DNA of 64,000 nt from Rhizobiales bacterium Ga0077525 (lineage in GTDB: Bacteria; Pseudomonadota; Alphaproteobacteria; Rhizobiales; Xanthobacteraceae): positions 1 to 64,000 of the forward strand of contig LNDS01000056.1 in NCBI GenBank assembly GCA_001464835.1, given 5' to 3'. Shown here one piece after another: positions 1 through 8,603 of this stretch (position 1 is the first letter of the stretch; every line of letters starts with the position of its first letter). Under the pieces are notes generated by a model. That model worked only from the letters and a program-made list of their open reading frames with translations. It was not told the origin of the DNA and did not search any database. A program made the position numbers and the translations under genes.

Positions 1-348
1 CCGCCTCTCTCCTACGCCACGCGCGTTGGCGATCTGTTGTTCGTCTCCGGCATTCCGGGCTTCGATGACGCGGGCAAACTGTCCAATGATTTCGCCACCC
101 AGTTCGGCTTTGTCGCCGCCACCATCAAGAAAATCCTCAGCGACGCCGGCACCGACACCGCGCATCTCGTCAAGGTCAACGTGCTGCTGACGCGCGCCGC
201 CGACGTCGCCACCATGAACGCGCTCTACGCCGAGGCCTTCGGCCCGCCGCCTTATCCGGCGCGCACCACCTGCATCGTCGCGCAATTGCCCGATCCGAAA
301 ATGCTGATCGAGATCGAGTGCGTCGCCGCCGTTGGACGAACGGTGTAG
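1..348 (+). CDS. RidA family protein (YjgF/YER057c/UK114), 5' partial
   Basis: The reading frame is open from base 1, so the N-terminus lies outside the window; 115 residues are visible. RidA-type proteins are small trimeric enzymes that hydrolyse reactive enamine/imine intermediates released by PLP enzymes. The visible part shows the family core: a VSGIPGFD strand, an LSDAGTDTAHLVKVNVLLT segment, and the C-terminal PARTTCIVAQLP stretch holding the conserved substrate-binding arginine, followed by IEIECVA. Some paralogues in this superfamily are not imine deaminases, so the exact substrate is open. Confidence 0.88.
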   Translation, partial: PPLSYATRVGDLLFVSGIPGFDDAGKLSNDFATQFGFVAATIKKILSDAGTDTAHLVKVNVLLTRAADVATMNALYAEAFGPPPYPARTTCIVAQLPDPKMLIEIECVAAVGRTV

Positions 349-460
349 CCTGCTTCGGCAATGGGTTGCCGCGCGCGACCCAAGGCACACTTCTCTTTGC
401 CGAGAGGGCGGTCTACCCTCGCTCATCGGCCGGCGAGCCGGCGATACAAGGGGGCAGGGG

Positions 461-778
461 ATGAAAAAGGTTTGGGGTGCGGTTCTCGTCACTTATTCCA
501 TCCTGGCCGCTACAAGCGGCGGCGAAGCGCTCGCTCAGGGCGCACGGCCGACCCTGCCGAACTTCTGCATGGGCTGGGAAAGAGTGTGCCTCCGCACCTG
601 TCGCGTCGGCGATTGTGCTGGGGAATGCAATCAACGACGCGCGGCCTGCAACGCGACAGGCTCCTTCCATTTCAACGTTCCCGGCCCGCGGCGCTACAGC
701 AGTTGCGAGGACCGGGGACTGGTCATTTCATCGTCCGGCAAGATGTTTCGCGACATCCCGAACTGGAAATGTCCGTAA
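461..778 (+). CDS. Small secreted cysteine-rich protein
   Basis: The product is 105 residues. The ATG at 461 follows a purine-rich GGGGCAGGGG ribosome site, so it is preferred over longer in-frame starts. A signal peptide is clear (MKKVWG, a hydrophobic core, then ALAQG), with cleavage near residue 23. The mature part has eight cysteines in about 80 residues, several in a CxxxC-like cluster (VCLRTCRVGDCAGEC), which suggests disulfides in the periplasm or outside the cell. I recognise no family and assign no function. Confidence 0.7.
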   Translation: MKKVWGAVLVTYSILAATSGGEALAQGARPTLPNFCMGWERVCLRTCRVGDCAGECNQRRAACNATGSFHFNVPGPRRYSSCEDRGLVISSSGKMFRDIPNWKCP

Positions 779-865
779 CAAGGGGCACCGAGAGTCCTTA
801 GGGCGGAACCACCCCCGCGTCCCCCGCGTTGCCCGTCACAACCCCGCAACACGGATCGATCAGCC

Positions 866-1333
866 TTGGCTTTCTTCACCGACCAGCCCCAGCCCGCCGC
901 GCCGCCACAGATCGCGGCGCGCGCCTCCCGCATCGGCGCGACGGCGGCGGTTTTGAAATACGCGCCGCGCCGCCTGCGGCCCGACAATGGCGAGAGCGCC
1001 GCCGCGCAGGCGCAGGCCAGCGCCGCCTACTGGCGCGAGCGTGCCTTCAAGGCGGAAACGCGCCTGCGGGCGCTTGAAACGCGGGTGCAGCATCTCGCCC
1101 GCCGAACCCTTGAGGACACCATGGCCAAAGATACTTTCAACTTGGACACCTCGATCTCGCTGCCCGATCTCGACGACCGCATCGCCATCATCCGCGACAA
1201 CCTGCGGCAGTTGACGGAACAGGCGGCCGCCTTCTCCGGCGCCGCCGACGAGGAGCGCGCCGCCGAGCGCATCGCCGCGCAGCAGGAAGAGCTCGACAAA
1301 CTGATCGCGCAGCGCGACGCGCTCAAGAAATAG
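866..1333 (+). CDS. Conserved hypothetical protein with coiled-coil segment
   Basis: The 155-residue product has a TTG start at 866. No family with a known function is recognised. Third-position GC is very high from the TTG onward, so the N-terminal part looks coding. A possible internal start is the ATG at 1121, preceded by TGAGGA, which would give a 70-residue protein beginning MAKDTFNLDTS. The middle (YWRERAFKAETRLRALE) and the C-terminus (EERAAERIAAQQEELDKLI) are charged and helix-forming, compatible with a coiled coil. No signal peptide or membrane span is seen. Confidence 0.6.
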   Translation: MAFFTDQPQPAAPPQIAARASRIGATAAVLKYAPRRLRPDNGESAAAQAQASAAYWRERAFKAETRLRALETRVQHLARRTLEDTMAKDTFNLDTSISLPDLDDRIAIIRDNLRQLTEQAAAFSGAADEERAAERIAAQQEELDKLIAQRDALKK

Positions 1334-1341
1334 CGCGCCCC

Positions 1342-1355
1342 GTCACGTTCGTGAC
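1342..1355. repeat. Short palindrome after the hypothetical gene
   Basis: GTCACG-TT-CGTGAC is a perfect 6-bp stem just downstream of the stop codon at 1333 and upstream of the L,D-transpeptidase gene. No T-run follows, so it is not a typical terminator. Confidence 0.35.
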
Positions 1356-1417
1356 GTGACATCCACTTTCGGTCACTGGTCTATGATAGGCTCCGCGCAT
1401 CGTTCACCGGGGCCGCC

Positions 1418-2029
1418 ATGCGACACATCATTCTCTCTGCTATCGCTATTCTGTCGCTCGCCGCGGTTCTGGCGCTGCCGGGCACCGCATCGGCGCAGCC
1501 GTGGCGCTCTGGCCAGTACACGCCAACCATGGAAGAGCCGCCGCCGGGCGTCGATAACACCGGCCGCGATGTCGAGCTGCCGCGCGAATTGCGCCGCACC
1601 TCGGTGTTCTATCGCTCCGGCTATCCGGCGGGCACGATCATCGTCAACACCAATGACCGCTTCCTGTATCTGATCCAGAGCGACACCCTGGCGCTGCGCT
1701 ACGGCGTCGGCGTCGGCCGCGACGGCTTCCAGTGGGGCGGCACCCACACCATCACGCGCAAGGCGGAGTGGCCGGACTGGACGCCGCCGCCGGAAATGAT
1801 CGAGCGCCAGCCATATCTGCCGCGCTTCATGACCGGCGGCCCGGGCAATCCGATGGGGGCGGCGGCGCTGTACATCGGCAACACGGTCTATCGCATCCAC
1901 GGCACCAATGCGCCGGAGACGATCGGCCAGGCGGTGTCGTCGGGCTGCTTCCGGCTGGTCAACGAAGACATGCAGGACCTGTATGCCCGCGTGCCGGTCG
2001 GCACCAAGGTCATCGTCCAGCACCAGTAA
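1418..2029 (+). CDS. L,D-transpeptidase (YkuD family)
   Basis: The 203-residue protein has a signal peptide ending ASAQ, so it acts in the periplasm. L,D-transpeptidases form 3-3 cross-links in peptidoglycan or attach proteins to it. The catalytic signature is visible: HGTNAPETIG followed by SSGCFRL (the HGT...SxGCxR motif), with the nucleophilic cysteine about 30 residues from the C-terminus. The N-terminal third is proline-rich (MEEPPPGVD) and the catalytic domain starts near GTIIVNTNDRFLYLI. Length and motif order fit the short Hyphomicrobiales members. Confidence 0.93.
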   Translation: MRHIILSAIAILSLAAVLALPGTASAQPWRSGQYTPTMEEPPPGVDNTGRDVELPRELRRTSVFYRSGYPAGTIIVNTNDRFLYLIQSDTLALRYGVGVGRDGFQWGGTHTITRKAEWPDWTPPPEMIERQPYLPRFMTGGPGNPMGAAALYIGNTVYRIHGTNAPETIGQAVSSGCFRLVNEDMQDLYARVPVGTKVIVQHQ

Positions 2030-2043
2030 GCCGTTTGCCGCCG

Positions 2044-2223
2044 TCAGGTCGCCGGCGCGCTGCGCCGTCCTGCGACCAGCCAGGCCAAAAGGCCAAGCAC
2101 CGGCAGGAACAGAATGATCAGCACCCAGAACACCTTGGTGCCGCGGGTGTGGCCGCTCTGAAGGATCTGGATGATCGCCCAGATATCGGCGGCGAGAACG
2201 ATCAGCGCAAAAATGAATTCCAT
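2044..2223 (-). CDS. Small membrane protein with PLDc_N-like domain
   Basis: The 59-residue frame reads MEFIFALIVLAADIW, then an ILQSGHTRGTKVFW stretch and a second hydrophobic helix (VLIILFLPVLGLLAWLVAG). Two helices separated by a short loop, with W...P..G..L.W at the end, are the hallmark of the phospholipase D nuclease N-terminal (PLDc_N) domain found alone in many small inner-membrane proteins. It converges on the L,D-transpeptidase gene, 14 bp from its stop. The role is unknown. Confidence 0.72.
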   Translation of the reverse strand: MEFIFALIVLAADIWAIIQILQSGHTRGTKVFWVLIILFLPVLGLLAWLVAGRRSAPAT

Positions 2224-2385
2224 GGCTCAAGCTCCAGATCGTGGCGGCGTGCACCCGAATCTAACGGGCAATCCGCGCCGGGGTTCCCTTTTTGCCTCAC
2301 CTCTCGCTATGGAGAGGACGAAGCCCGGCTTGCGCCCTGCCCGGGAATGGCGAAATCTGGCGGCGCCATCAAAGAAGGGGGTCCA

Positions 2386-4083
2386 GTGACAAAGGAAATA
2401 TCGGGCCGCGCGCGCCGTCTGGCGCAAGGCGCATCGGCCACGGTCATCGGCGCGGCGGTCGTCATCCTGCTGCTTTGGGCGGCGAACATCTTCGCCTCGC
2501 CCGCCAATATCGCCATGCCCAATCCGCTCGCGCCGCCCGACACGGCGAGCCCGCAGGGCACCTTTTTCAGTTTGCGCACCGAGGTCACCACCGGCGCCCG
2601 CATCATCACCGCGGCTTTCGAGGAGCACATCAGGTCCCCCGGCCTGTTCGAAAGCGAGGCGACGCGCGACGCCGCCGCGACCGCCAAAGCGCATCTGGCG
2701 CGCGCGGTGCGCTGTCTCGATCTGTCCAACATCGCCCCCGCCAACCGCGAGAAGTACGGCACCGAGCGGGTGCTGATGCTCGGCGAAGTGCTCGAGCGCC
2801 TGCCGCCGATCGCCGAGGCCGATTTCGCCGGCGCTGCCGAGCGCGGCCAGTGGACCGTGCCGAACACCGAGATTCGCATCGCCAAGATGGCGTCCGGCCC
2901 GCGCGCCGGCGAATTCCTGTTCACCGCCGAGACGGTCGAGCGCATTCCGCAATTCTATGAAATGTTGCGCGCACGGTCGGACGCCGACAGATTCGACTTC
3001 TATCAGTTCTATTCGCTGTCGCCCGGCGATCTGATGCCGCCGAAATGGTACGGCTGGGTGCGAACCTGGCCGTCGTGGCTGTTGACCGAATTCGGCGATC
3101 AGGCGGTCTGGCAATGGCTCGGTTACGGCCTGACGCTGCTGTTGTTCGCCGCCGCCTCCGCCGCGTTGTTCGCATTCACGCGCGGCAAGACATTGCGCCG
3201 TTTCTTGCCGGACTCGATCAGACGCCTGCCCGCGCCGCTCGGCATTCTGATCGGCGCCGCGCTGGCGCAGGCGATGATCGACGAGTTGAACATCACCGGC
3301 GCGCCCTACGCCATCGCCCATGTCGCGCTGGTCGCGGCAAGGTATATGTCGGCAGCGTGGCTTGCCGCCGTCGTTTTGCTGAGCCTCGCCGACTGGACCG
3401 CGAGCGCGTCGGGCCTGCGGCCGCGCAGCATCGATGCCGGCATGTTGCGCCTGGCACTGCGCATGTTGGGCATTGCCGCCGGCGCCGGCATCCTTGCTTA
3501 TGGCGCCTCCGAACTCGGCCTGCCGCTGGTCGGCATCGTCGCGGGTCTTGGCGTCGGCGGCCTCGCCATCGCGCTGGCGGCGCAGCCGACCATCGAGAAT
3601 TTCATCGGCGGCGTCATGATCTATGCGGACCGGCCGGTGCGCGTCGGCGATTTCTGCAAATTCGGCGACATTTCCGGCACGGTCGAGGAAATCGGCATTC
3701 GCTCGACCCGCATTCGCGCCGCCGATCGCTCGCTGATCACGATTCCGAACGGCGATTTTTCCAAGCAACGTCTCGTCAACACCGACCGCCGCGACCGGCT
3801 GGTGGTCACCGGCCGCGTCGGCCTGCGCTATGGCACCACCCGCGCGCAGCTCAACGAGATCCTCGGCGAAACCGCAAAATTCTTCGCGCAGCATCCGCTG
3901 ATCGAAGGCAACGCCTCGACCTTGCGGTTGATCGAGTTCGGCGCGCTATCACTCGATCTGGAATTGATCGCGCGGCTGACGACCCGCAACAAGGACGATC
4001 TCGCCGCTTTACGCGAGGAAATCCTCTTGCAGATCGCCGGCATCGTCGAGAAAGCCGGCACCGGTCTTGCCGAACGCGCCTGA
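2386..4083 (+). CDS. Mechanosensitive ion channel protein (MscS family)
   Basis: The 565-residue protein starts with GTG at 2386, after an AGAAGGGGG ribosome site; the frame is open further upstream, but that part lacks a hydrophobic start. A first membrane helix spans about residues 17-38, followed by an extracytoplasmic region of about 200 residues and several helices from about 240. The MscS pore and beta domain begins near residue 385: GVGGLAIALAAQPTIENFIG, then DRPVRVGDF and the PNGDFSKQRLVN motif. Channels of this type release solutes on hypo-osmotic shock. The large N-terminal domain makes it a long-type MscS homologue. Confidence 0.9.
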   Translation: MTKEISGRARRLAQGASATVIGAAVVILLLWAANIFASPANIAMPNPLAPPDTASPQGTFFSLRTEVTTGARIITAAFEEHIRSPGLFESEATRDAAATAKAHLARAVRCLDLSNIAPANREKYGTERVLMLGEVLERLPPIAEADFAGAAERGQWTVPNTEIRIAKMASGPRAGEFLFTAETVERIPQFYEMLRARSDADRFDFYQFYSLSPGDLMPPKWYGWVRTWPSWLLTEFGDQAVWQWLGYGLTLLLFAAASAALFAFTRGKTLRRFLPDSIRRLPAPLGILIGAALAQAMIDELNITGAPYAIAHVALVAARYMSAAWLAAVVLLSLADWTASASGLRPRSIDAGMLRLALRMLGIAAGAGILAYGASELGLPLVGIVAGLGVGGLAIALAAQPTIENFIGGVMIYADRPVRVGDFCKFGDISGTVEEIGIRSTRIRAADRSLITIPNGDFSKQRLVNTDRRDRLVVTGRVGLRYGTTRAQLNEILGETAKFFAQHPLIEGNASTLRLIEFGALSLDLELIARLTTRNKDDLAALREEILLQIAGIVEKAGTGLAERA

Positions 4084-4113
4084 CGTTTGAACGATAAGAG
4101 ACTGGGGGGATCA

Positions 4114-5037
4114 ATGTCGCAACGCATCGCCGTCATCGGCGCAGGGACCATCGGCGCCAGCTGGGCCGCCAGCTTCCTGGCCCTCGGTCATGAAGTATCG
4201 GCGCACGATCCGTCGCCGCAGGGCGAAGCCTTCATCCGCCGCTTTGTCGACAATGCCTGGCCGGCCCTGCAAACGCTCGGGCTCGTCGTGGCCGGCGCTT
4301 CGCCGTCGCGCCTCACGTTTCACGCCAGCATCGCGGATGCCTGCAAGGACGCAAGCTTCGTGCAGGAAAGCGGCCCCGAGCGCGAGGACGTCAAGATCGA
4401 GACCTTCGCCGCCATCGATACGTCCTGTCCCGACGATGTCGTCATCGCCTCGAGTTCGTCCGGGCTTCTGATCTCGCGCGTTACGGTCAAGTGCAAGCAC
4501 CCGCAGCGCTGCGTCATCGGCCATCCGTTCAACCCGCCGCATCTCATTCCGCTGGTCGAAGTGGTCGGCGGCGACAAGACCTCGCCTGAGGCCATCACCA
4601 AAGCGATGGATTTCTACCGCGCGCTCGGCAAGCATCCGATCCACATCAAAAAGGAAGTGCGCGGCCACGTCGCCAATCGCCTTCAGGCAGCCTTGTGGCG
4701 CGAGGCGGTGCATCTGGTCGCTGAAGGCGTCGTCTCGGTGGCGGATGCGGACGCAGCGATCGCCTATGGCCCAGGCCTGCGCTGGGCCTTGATGGGCCCG
4801 CATCTGACGTTTCATCTGGCCGGCGGCGAAGGCGGCATGCCGCACTTCATGGCACATATCGGCCCGGCGGTGCAGGACTGGATGGACGATCTGGGCGCGC
4901 CGCGCCTCACGCCCGATGTTCAGAAAACAATCATCGACGGCGTTGCCGCAGAAGCAAACGGCCGCACCATTCCTGAACTTCAGAAATGGCGCGACCGCAA
5001 ATTGATCGAAATCTTGAAGGTGTCGCTGGCGCCTTGA
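4114..5037 (+). CDS. 3-hydroxyacyl-CoA dehydrogenase family protein
   Basis: The 307-residue protein starts at the ATG preceded by GGGGGGATCA; an in-frame TTG at 4087 is less likely. The N-terminal Rossmann fold is clear (IAVIGAGTIGASWAASFLA). The substrate part carries SSSSGLLIS and GHPFNPPHLIPLVEVVGG, which holds the catalytic His-Glu pair. The single-domain architecture resembles L-carnitine dehydrogenase and lambda-crystallin-type enzymes more than the fadB fusion, so the substrate may be a hydroxy acid rather than a fatty acyl-CoA. It starts 30 bp after the MscS gene. Confidence 0.85.
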   Translation: MSQRIAVIGAGTIGASWAASFLALGHEVSAHDPSPQGEAFIRRFVDNAWPALQTLGLVVAGASPSRLTFHASIADACKDASFVQESGPEREDVKIETFAAIDTSCPDDVVIASSSSGLLISRVTVKCKHPQRCVIGHPFNPPHLIPLVEVVGGDKTSPEAITKAMDFYRALGKHPIHIKKEVRGHVANRLQAALWREAVHLVAEGVVSVADADAAIAYGPGLRWALMGPHLTFHLAGGEGGMPHFMAHIGPAVQDWMDDLGAPRLTPDVQKTIIDGVAAEANGRTIPELQKWRDRKLIEILKVSLAP

Positions 5038-5070
5038 ACGACTTCAAAGACAAGCGAGATTGTCCTTGGG

Positions 5071-6270
5071 TCAGCTTGCCGCTGCCATCTGTTCGACGTG
5101 CTCGACCTCGATGTGCGGCGGCAGTGTCGCGCCGAGCGCGGCGTGTAGATAGCAGGTGCGCGCCGCCACCGTCATCAGCCTCTCGTAGACGTCTTCGCTT
5201 TCCTCGCCATTGAGGAACAGATGGGTATCGACCGCCTCCGCGCCGCCGCGCCAGCCGTCCTTCGGCACACCGGCGAGGGTATAGGGTGAGGCCTGCACCA
5301 CGCGCACACCGCGGATATTCAGCTTCTGATGCTCGATGTAGCGCAGCAACTGGGTGATGTAACAGTAGACGATGCCGCTGGTCGTCAGCGATAGCCCGCT
5401 CGGCGCCGCGTCATTCCCACCGCGTTCGTCGGAGCGGATGACGAAGTGACTGGTGCGCGGAAAGCCGAGCCGCACAACGGTCTCAGTCAGGCCGGCGGTG
5501 TCGCGCAGCCGGCAGGTGCCGGACACGTCGATGACGACGCGGCCCTTGGTCTCCGCCGCCTGATAGATGAATTCGCCCTCGGTGGTCTGGCCCGATTTGT
5601 AGATCAGGTCGCGCGGCGCGGCGTCGCCATCAAGCGGGGCCGGCGCCGTGCGGTAAGTGAGGTAAGGATCCGCAGCATCGGGCGCCGTCGAGGCCGGCAG
5701 GCTAGTCACCTGGCGGCGCCGGCCATTCTCGTAAAGCGCAAATGTGTTCTCCAGCGGCAGCCGCATGGTGGCCAGTGCTGGCGAGGCTGCCCCGGCATCC
5801 TGCACCAGCGCGTCAATCTGCGCCGCGGTCGCCGGCGACGCCACCCGCACCTTGATCCGCGCCGGTTCGGCGGCGCCGACGCCGGTACCCTGGAAGAACG
5901 AGCCAGTCATGGAATAACGGTTGTGCAGGTCGATAGTCAGGTCGCTGAGTGGGATGGCGCGGGCGCGCGCGATGGCCATCACGCGGTTGGCGAGATCGGC
6001 ACTCAGGCCGGCGTTGTAGAAGCCGAGCGGAAACGGCGCCAGATCGGTGCCCTTGAGTTGCGCGCCCTCATCGCTGACGGTGCGGAAGGCCGTACCCTTG
6101 GCGCCTTCATGCACCACGCATTCCTTCTGGTGGCCGCCGATCTGCCGCGCCTCGGCGAGAAACACATCGCGGCCACTGTAGCCCGCGATCAGCGGCGAAC
6201 GGTTACCACCCTGGCGCATCTTGAAGGCGAGCGGAAAGCCGGAGCTTTCGATTGTTTCATCATGCGGCAT
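5071..6270 (-). CDS. OsmC family protein, two OsmC-like halves
   Basis: The 399-residue protein is about three times the usual OsmC length. The ATG at 6270 follows a GAGGAAA ribosome site. The first half (to about residue 180) has the OsmC pattern DLAPFPLGFYNAGLSADL. The second half (from about 230) has PSGLSLTTSGIVYCYITQ and IEHQKLNIRGVRVVQ, then ARTCYLHAAL. OsmC/Ohr proteins reduce organic hydroperoxides with a cysteine pair; the cysteine in SGIVYCYI and the one in ARTCYLH are candidates, but the first half keeps only one cysteine (KECVVHEG), so it may be non-catalytic. Confidence 0.82.
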   Translation of the reverse strand: MPHDETIESSGFPLAFKMRQGGNRSPLIAGYSGRDVFLAEARQIGGHQKECVVHEGAKGTAFRTVSDEGAQLKGTDLAPFPLGFYNAGLSADLANRVMAIARARAIPLSDLTIDLHNRYSMTGSFFQGTGVGAAEPARIKVRVASPATAAQIDALVQDAGAASPALATMRLPLENTFALYENGRRRQVTSLPASTAPDAADPYLTYRTAPAPLDGDAAPRDLIYKSGQTTEGEFIYQAAETKGRVVIDVSGTCRLRDTAGLTETVVRLGFPRTSHFVIRSDERGGNDAAPSGLSLTTSGIVYCYITQLLRYIEHQKLNIRGVRVVQASPYTLAGVPKDGWRGGAEAVDTHLFLNGEESEDVYERLMTVAARTCYLHAALGATLPPHIEVEHVEQMAAAS

Positions 6271-6350
6271 TTTCGTTTCCTCACTAGACTGTGTTGCGGG
6301 GAATGCCGCATTTTTTCCCGCCTCGTGCAAGCCGCTCGCCGCAAAATAAA

Positions 6351-6380
6351 ATGGCCGGACAGGTTACCCTGCCCGGCCAT
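6351..6380 (-). terminator. Intrinsic terminator of the 6414-6854 gene
   Basis: ATGGCCGG and CCGGCCAT flank an inner CAGG/CCTG stem with a small loop; on the minus strand the stem is followed by ATTTTATTTTG. It lies 34 bp after the stop codon. Confidence 0.75.
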
Positions 6381-6413
6381 CGCACAACCGTTCGTAGCTA
6401 GCGCGACAGGCGC

Positions 6414-6854
6414 CTACTTCATCGACAATGCCAGACCGCTCAGATCAGCGCTGACAATCAGGCCGGACTGACGGCCGGACAAAGTCAACACGGCGCCGTT
6501 CTGGTTGGTCAGCACCACAGCCTGCGCGCCGCGGCCGACAGCCGCGCCGGCGCCGGCCTGGCCATAAACGCCAGCCACGTCCGACGGACGGCGAATGTTG
6601 GTGACGGTGCCGCTGAAGCGCGTCTCCGATGCACCGAAGGTAAAGCCGTAGCTGATGCCGCCGATCGACAGCGGATAGCGCTTGCCCTTGAAGGTCAGCG
6701 TGCCGCTGCCGCCCGAGCCGCCGATGACGAAGCCGGCCTTGACGATACGGATATCGATCCGGCCGCTGTCGGCCATCGCAGCGGTGGAAACGCTGACGCC
6801 GAACAGCGCTGTGAGCGCGACGAGACCGGCACGGATACCGCGAGTAAGACGCAT
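6414..6854 (-). CDS. Exported protein of unknown function
   Basis: The 146-residue protein starts at the ATG after AGGAGAACTCCCC. The signal peptide ends AAMADSG. The mature part is glycine-rich and beta-like: KAGFVIGGSGGSGTLTFKG, then SIGGISYGFTFGASETRFSG, AGVYGQAGAGAAVGRGAQAV and LTLSGRQSGL. The repeated GxGxL pattern and the VYGQAGAGAAVGRGAQ stretch resemble small periplasmic proteins of the EipA/DUF1134 or YSC84-like type, but I cannot place it firmly. Its own terminator follows, so it is probably monocistronic. Confidence 0.65.
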   Translation of the reverse strand: MRLTRGIRAGLVALTALFGVSVSTAAMADSGRIDIRIVKAGFVIGGSGGSGTLTFKGKRYPLSIGGISYGFTFGASETRFSGTVTNIRRPSDVAGVYGQAGAGAAVGRGAQAVVLTNQNGAVLTLSGRQSGLIVSADLSGLALSMK

Positions 6855-6922
6855 GGGGAGTTCTCCTGGAAGCCCGTGCACTTGCGACGTTTGCCGCAAG
6901 CACAAGGGATATGCGGCTCAAG

Positions 6923-6942
6923 CCGCTTGAAGGTTCAAGCGG
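6923..6942. repeat. Intergenic palindrome upstream of the exported protein gene
   Basis: CCGCTTGAA-GG-TTCAAGCGG is a perfect 9-bp inverted repeat about 70 bp upstream of the minus-strand gene starting at 6854, in a 220-bp gap. It could be an operator or a hairpin in the 5' leader. Nothing else coding is seen in 6855-7075. Confidence 0.4.
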
Positions 6943-7075
6943 GCTCTGCAAGCCGCGGGTTTGAATCGCATAGGCACAATACGCCCCGAACGGGAAAGTT
7001 CCATGAGGTGGGCCAAAAGATAACAGCCAAATTACGCCCCAGGTCATGCCTTGTGCAGGTGCGAAGGCGTACGCC

Positions 7076-7570
7076 TCAGCGCTTGAAGAGGCCCATGATC
7101 GTGGCCTTGGCCAAGGTCTTGAAATGCAGGTTAAAGCCGACCACGGCGGCAGAGGTATCGGCGCCGACGTCAAGTTTGTCGGCGACCGCGAAGACCGTGA
7201 ACAGGTAGCGGTGCGGATGGTCGCCTTCCGGCGGGCACGGACCGCCATAGCCCGGCTTGCCGTAATCGGTGCGCGTCGTCAGCGCACCCTTCGGCAACGT
7301 ACCACCCGCGCTGCCCGCCCCGGCCGCCAACTCCGTCACATCGGCCGGGATGTTCACCACCACCCAGTGCCAGAAGCCGGAGCCGGTCGGCGCGTCCGGG
7401 TCGTAGCAGGTGACCGCGAAGCTCTTGGTGCCTTCCGGCGCGCCCGACCATTTCAGGTGCGGCGACGTGTTGCCGCCGGCGCAGCCGAAACCGAAATCCG
7501 CCGACAGGACGAAGTCCTTGCCGAGATAGTCGCCGTCCTTGAAGCTGTTGCTGCTGACGCTGAAAGCCAT
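7076..7570 (-). CDS. YbhB/YbcL family Raf kinase inhibitor-like protein (PEBP)
   Basis: The 164-residue protein starts at the ATG after GGGAGACGGACC. PEBP-fold signatures are present: the DPDAPTGSGFWHWVVVNIP segment, with the ligand-pocket DPDAP and H-W-V-V, and GPCPPEGDHPHRYLFTVFA with the second pocket motif. Bacterial members are cytoplasmic or periplasmic small-ligand binders of unclear role; no signal peptide is seen here. Length matches the family. Confidence 0.92.
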   Translation of the reverse strand: MAFSVSSNSFKDGDYLGKDFVLSADFGFGCAGGNTSPHLKWSGAPEGTKSFAVTCYDPDAPTGSGFWHWVVVNIPADVTELAAGAGSAGGTLPKGALTTRTDYGKPGYGGPCPPEGDHPHRYLFTVFAVADKLDVGADTSAAVVGFNLHFKTLAKATIMGLFKR

Positions 7571-7674
7571 GGTCCGTCTCCCTTTGTCCAGTATTGCTTG
7601 CCGCCGGTTCATCAAAGGTTAGCCGAGCGCGGGCAAAGTGCCTACCTGTCTCTTTTCACCCTGGACTCATTGAC

Positions 7675-8220
7675 ATGAACGCTTTGCTCAATGCCGACCT
7701 GCCGGTCAATCTGTTCGACGGCGCGATCTATCTTTTCCTCGCCATCGCCGTCATTTCCGGCTTTCGCTCCGGCCTGCTGCGCAGCCTGGCGACCATCTTC
7801 GGCTATGTCATCGCCGCGCCGGTCGCGGTGGCGCTGATGCCGTATCTGACGCCGACCTTGACCGAACGCCTCGGGCTGCCGCCGGCGCAGATGTCGCTGG
7901 CGTTCTTTGTCGTCTTTCTCGTCATCGGCTTTATCGTCGGTGCCTTGCTGCGCGGCGCGGTCGGAGAACTTTCCGGCAACCAGATCAGCGCGCCGGATCG
8001 CGCCGCCGGCGCCTTTCTGGGCGCCATCCGCATCGTGCTGCTGGCGGTGCTGATGGTCATGATCTTCGAGCGCATCATTCCGCCCGGACGCGAGCCCGCA
8101 TTCCTTTCAACGTCGAAGCTGCGGCCGATATTGTCGCAGGCCGGTCAGGAAGGCTTGCGCCAGTTGCCGGCGGACGTCACCGATTTCATCGATCGCATGA
8201 AGCGCGAACGCGGATTATGA
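7675..8220 (+). CDS. CvpA family membrane protein
   Basis: The 181-residue product has four predicted helices: about 15-32 (IYLFLAIAVISGFRSG), 40-60, 78-100 (FFVVFLVIGFIVGALL) and 118-138 (AFLGAIRIVLLAVLMVMIF). The GFRSGLLRSL loop and the C-terminal amphipathic tail are typical of CvpA/colicin V production proteins. In this order the cvpA gene usually lies upstream of purF; here it stands alone. The ATG at 7675 is chosen because it opens directly onto the first helix, though its ribosome site is weak. Confidence 0.85.
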   Translation: MNALLNADLPVNLFDGAIYLFLAIAVISGFRSGLLRSLATIFGYVIAAPVAVALMPYLTPTLTERLGLPPAQMSLAFFVVFLVIGFIVGALLRGAVGELSGNQISAPDRAAGAFLGAIRIVLLAVLMVMIFERIIPPGREPAFLSTSKLRPILSQAGQEGLRQLPADVTDFIDRMKRERGL

Positions 8221-8338
8221 TCGATCGCAGCCACAGGACCTCGGCGCCTCCCCGGATACCGGCCCGATTATCCTGTGCAACCATCCCCCGCCCGGCTACG
8301 TTGACGCCCTGCAATCATTGTCCATGCGAGAGGCGCAC

Positions 8339-8584
8339 ATGACCAAGGTCACTTACGAAATCGTCGAGCATGATGGCGGCTGGGCCTACAAGGTCGATGG
8401 TGTATTTTCCGAACCGTTCCCGACCCACGCCGCGGCGCTGAAGGCCGCGCAACGCGCCGCCGCCGAGCAGAAAGTCCCCGGTCACACCGAGGAAATCCAG
8501 TTCGAGGATGACAAGGGCCGCTGGCACACCGAAACCGCGAGCGGCAGCGACCGGCCCGAAACCGTGGTCAAGGACAAGAGCTAG
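8339..8584 (+). CDS. DUF2188 domain-containing small protein
   Basis: The 81-residue protein starts at the ATG after GAGAGGCGCAC. The sequence TYEIVEHDGGWAYKVDGVFSEPF, then THAAALKAAQRAAAEQ and IQFEDDKGRWHTE, matches the DUF2188 pattern, a short beta-alpha-beta fold found as one or two copies in small cytosolic proteins. The function is unknown. Confidence 0.78.
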   Translation: MTKVTYEIVEHDGGWAYKVDGVFSEPFPTHAAALKAAQRAAAEQKVPGHTEEIQFEDDKGRWHTETASGSDRPETVVKDKS

Positions 8585-8603
8585 CGCGACGCCGATCGCC
8601 GCG

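Noticed and set aside
2227..3894. Long open frame on the minus strand across the MscS gene
   Set aside because: It mirrors the MscS gene in a GC-rich codon pattern and has low-complexity Arg/Gly-rich protein. The MscS frame has clear motifs.
6930..6970. tRNA-like text (GGCTCTGCAAGCC and GGGTTTGAATC)
   Set aside because: No acceptor stem, no CCA end, and the arms do not fold into a cloverleaf. Considered chance or a relic too weak to annotate.
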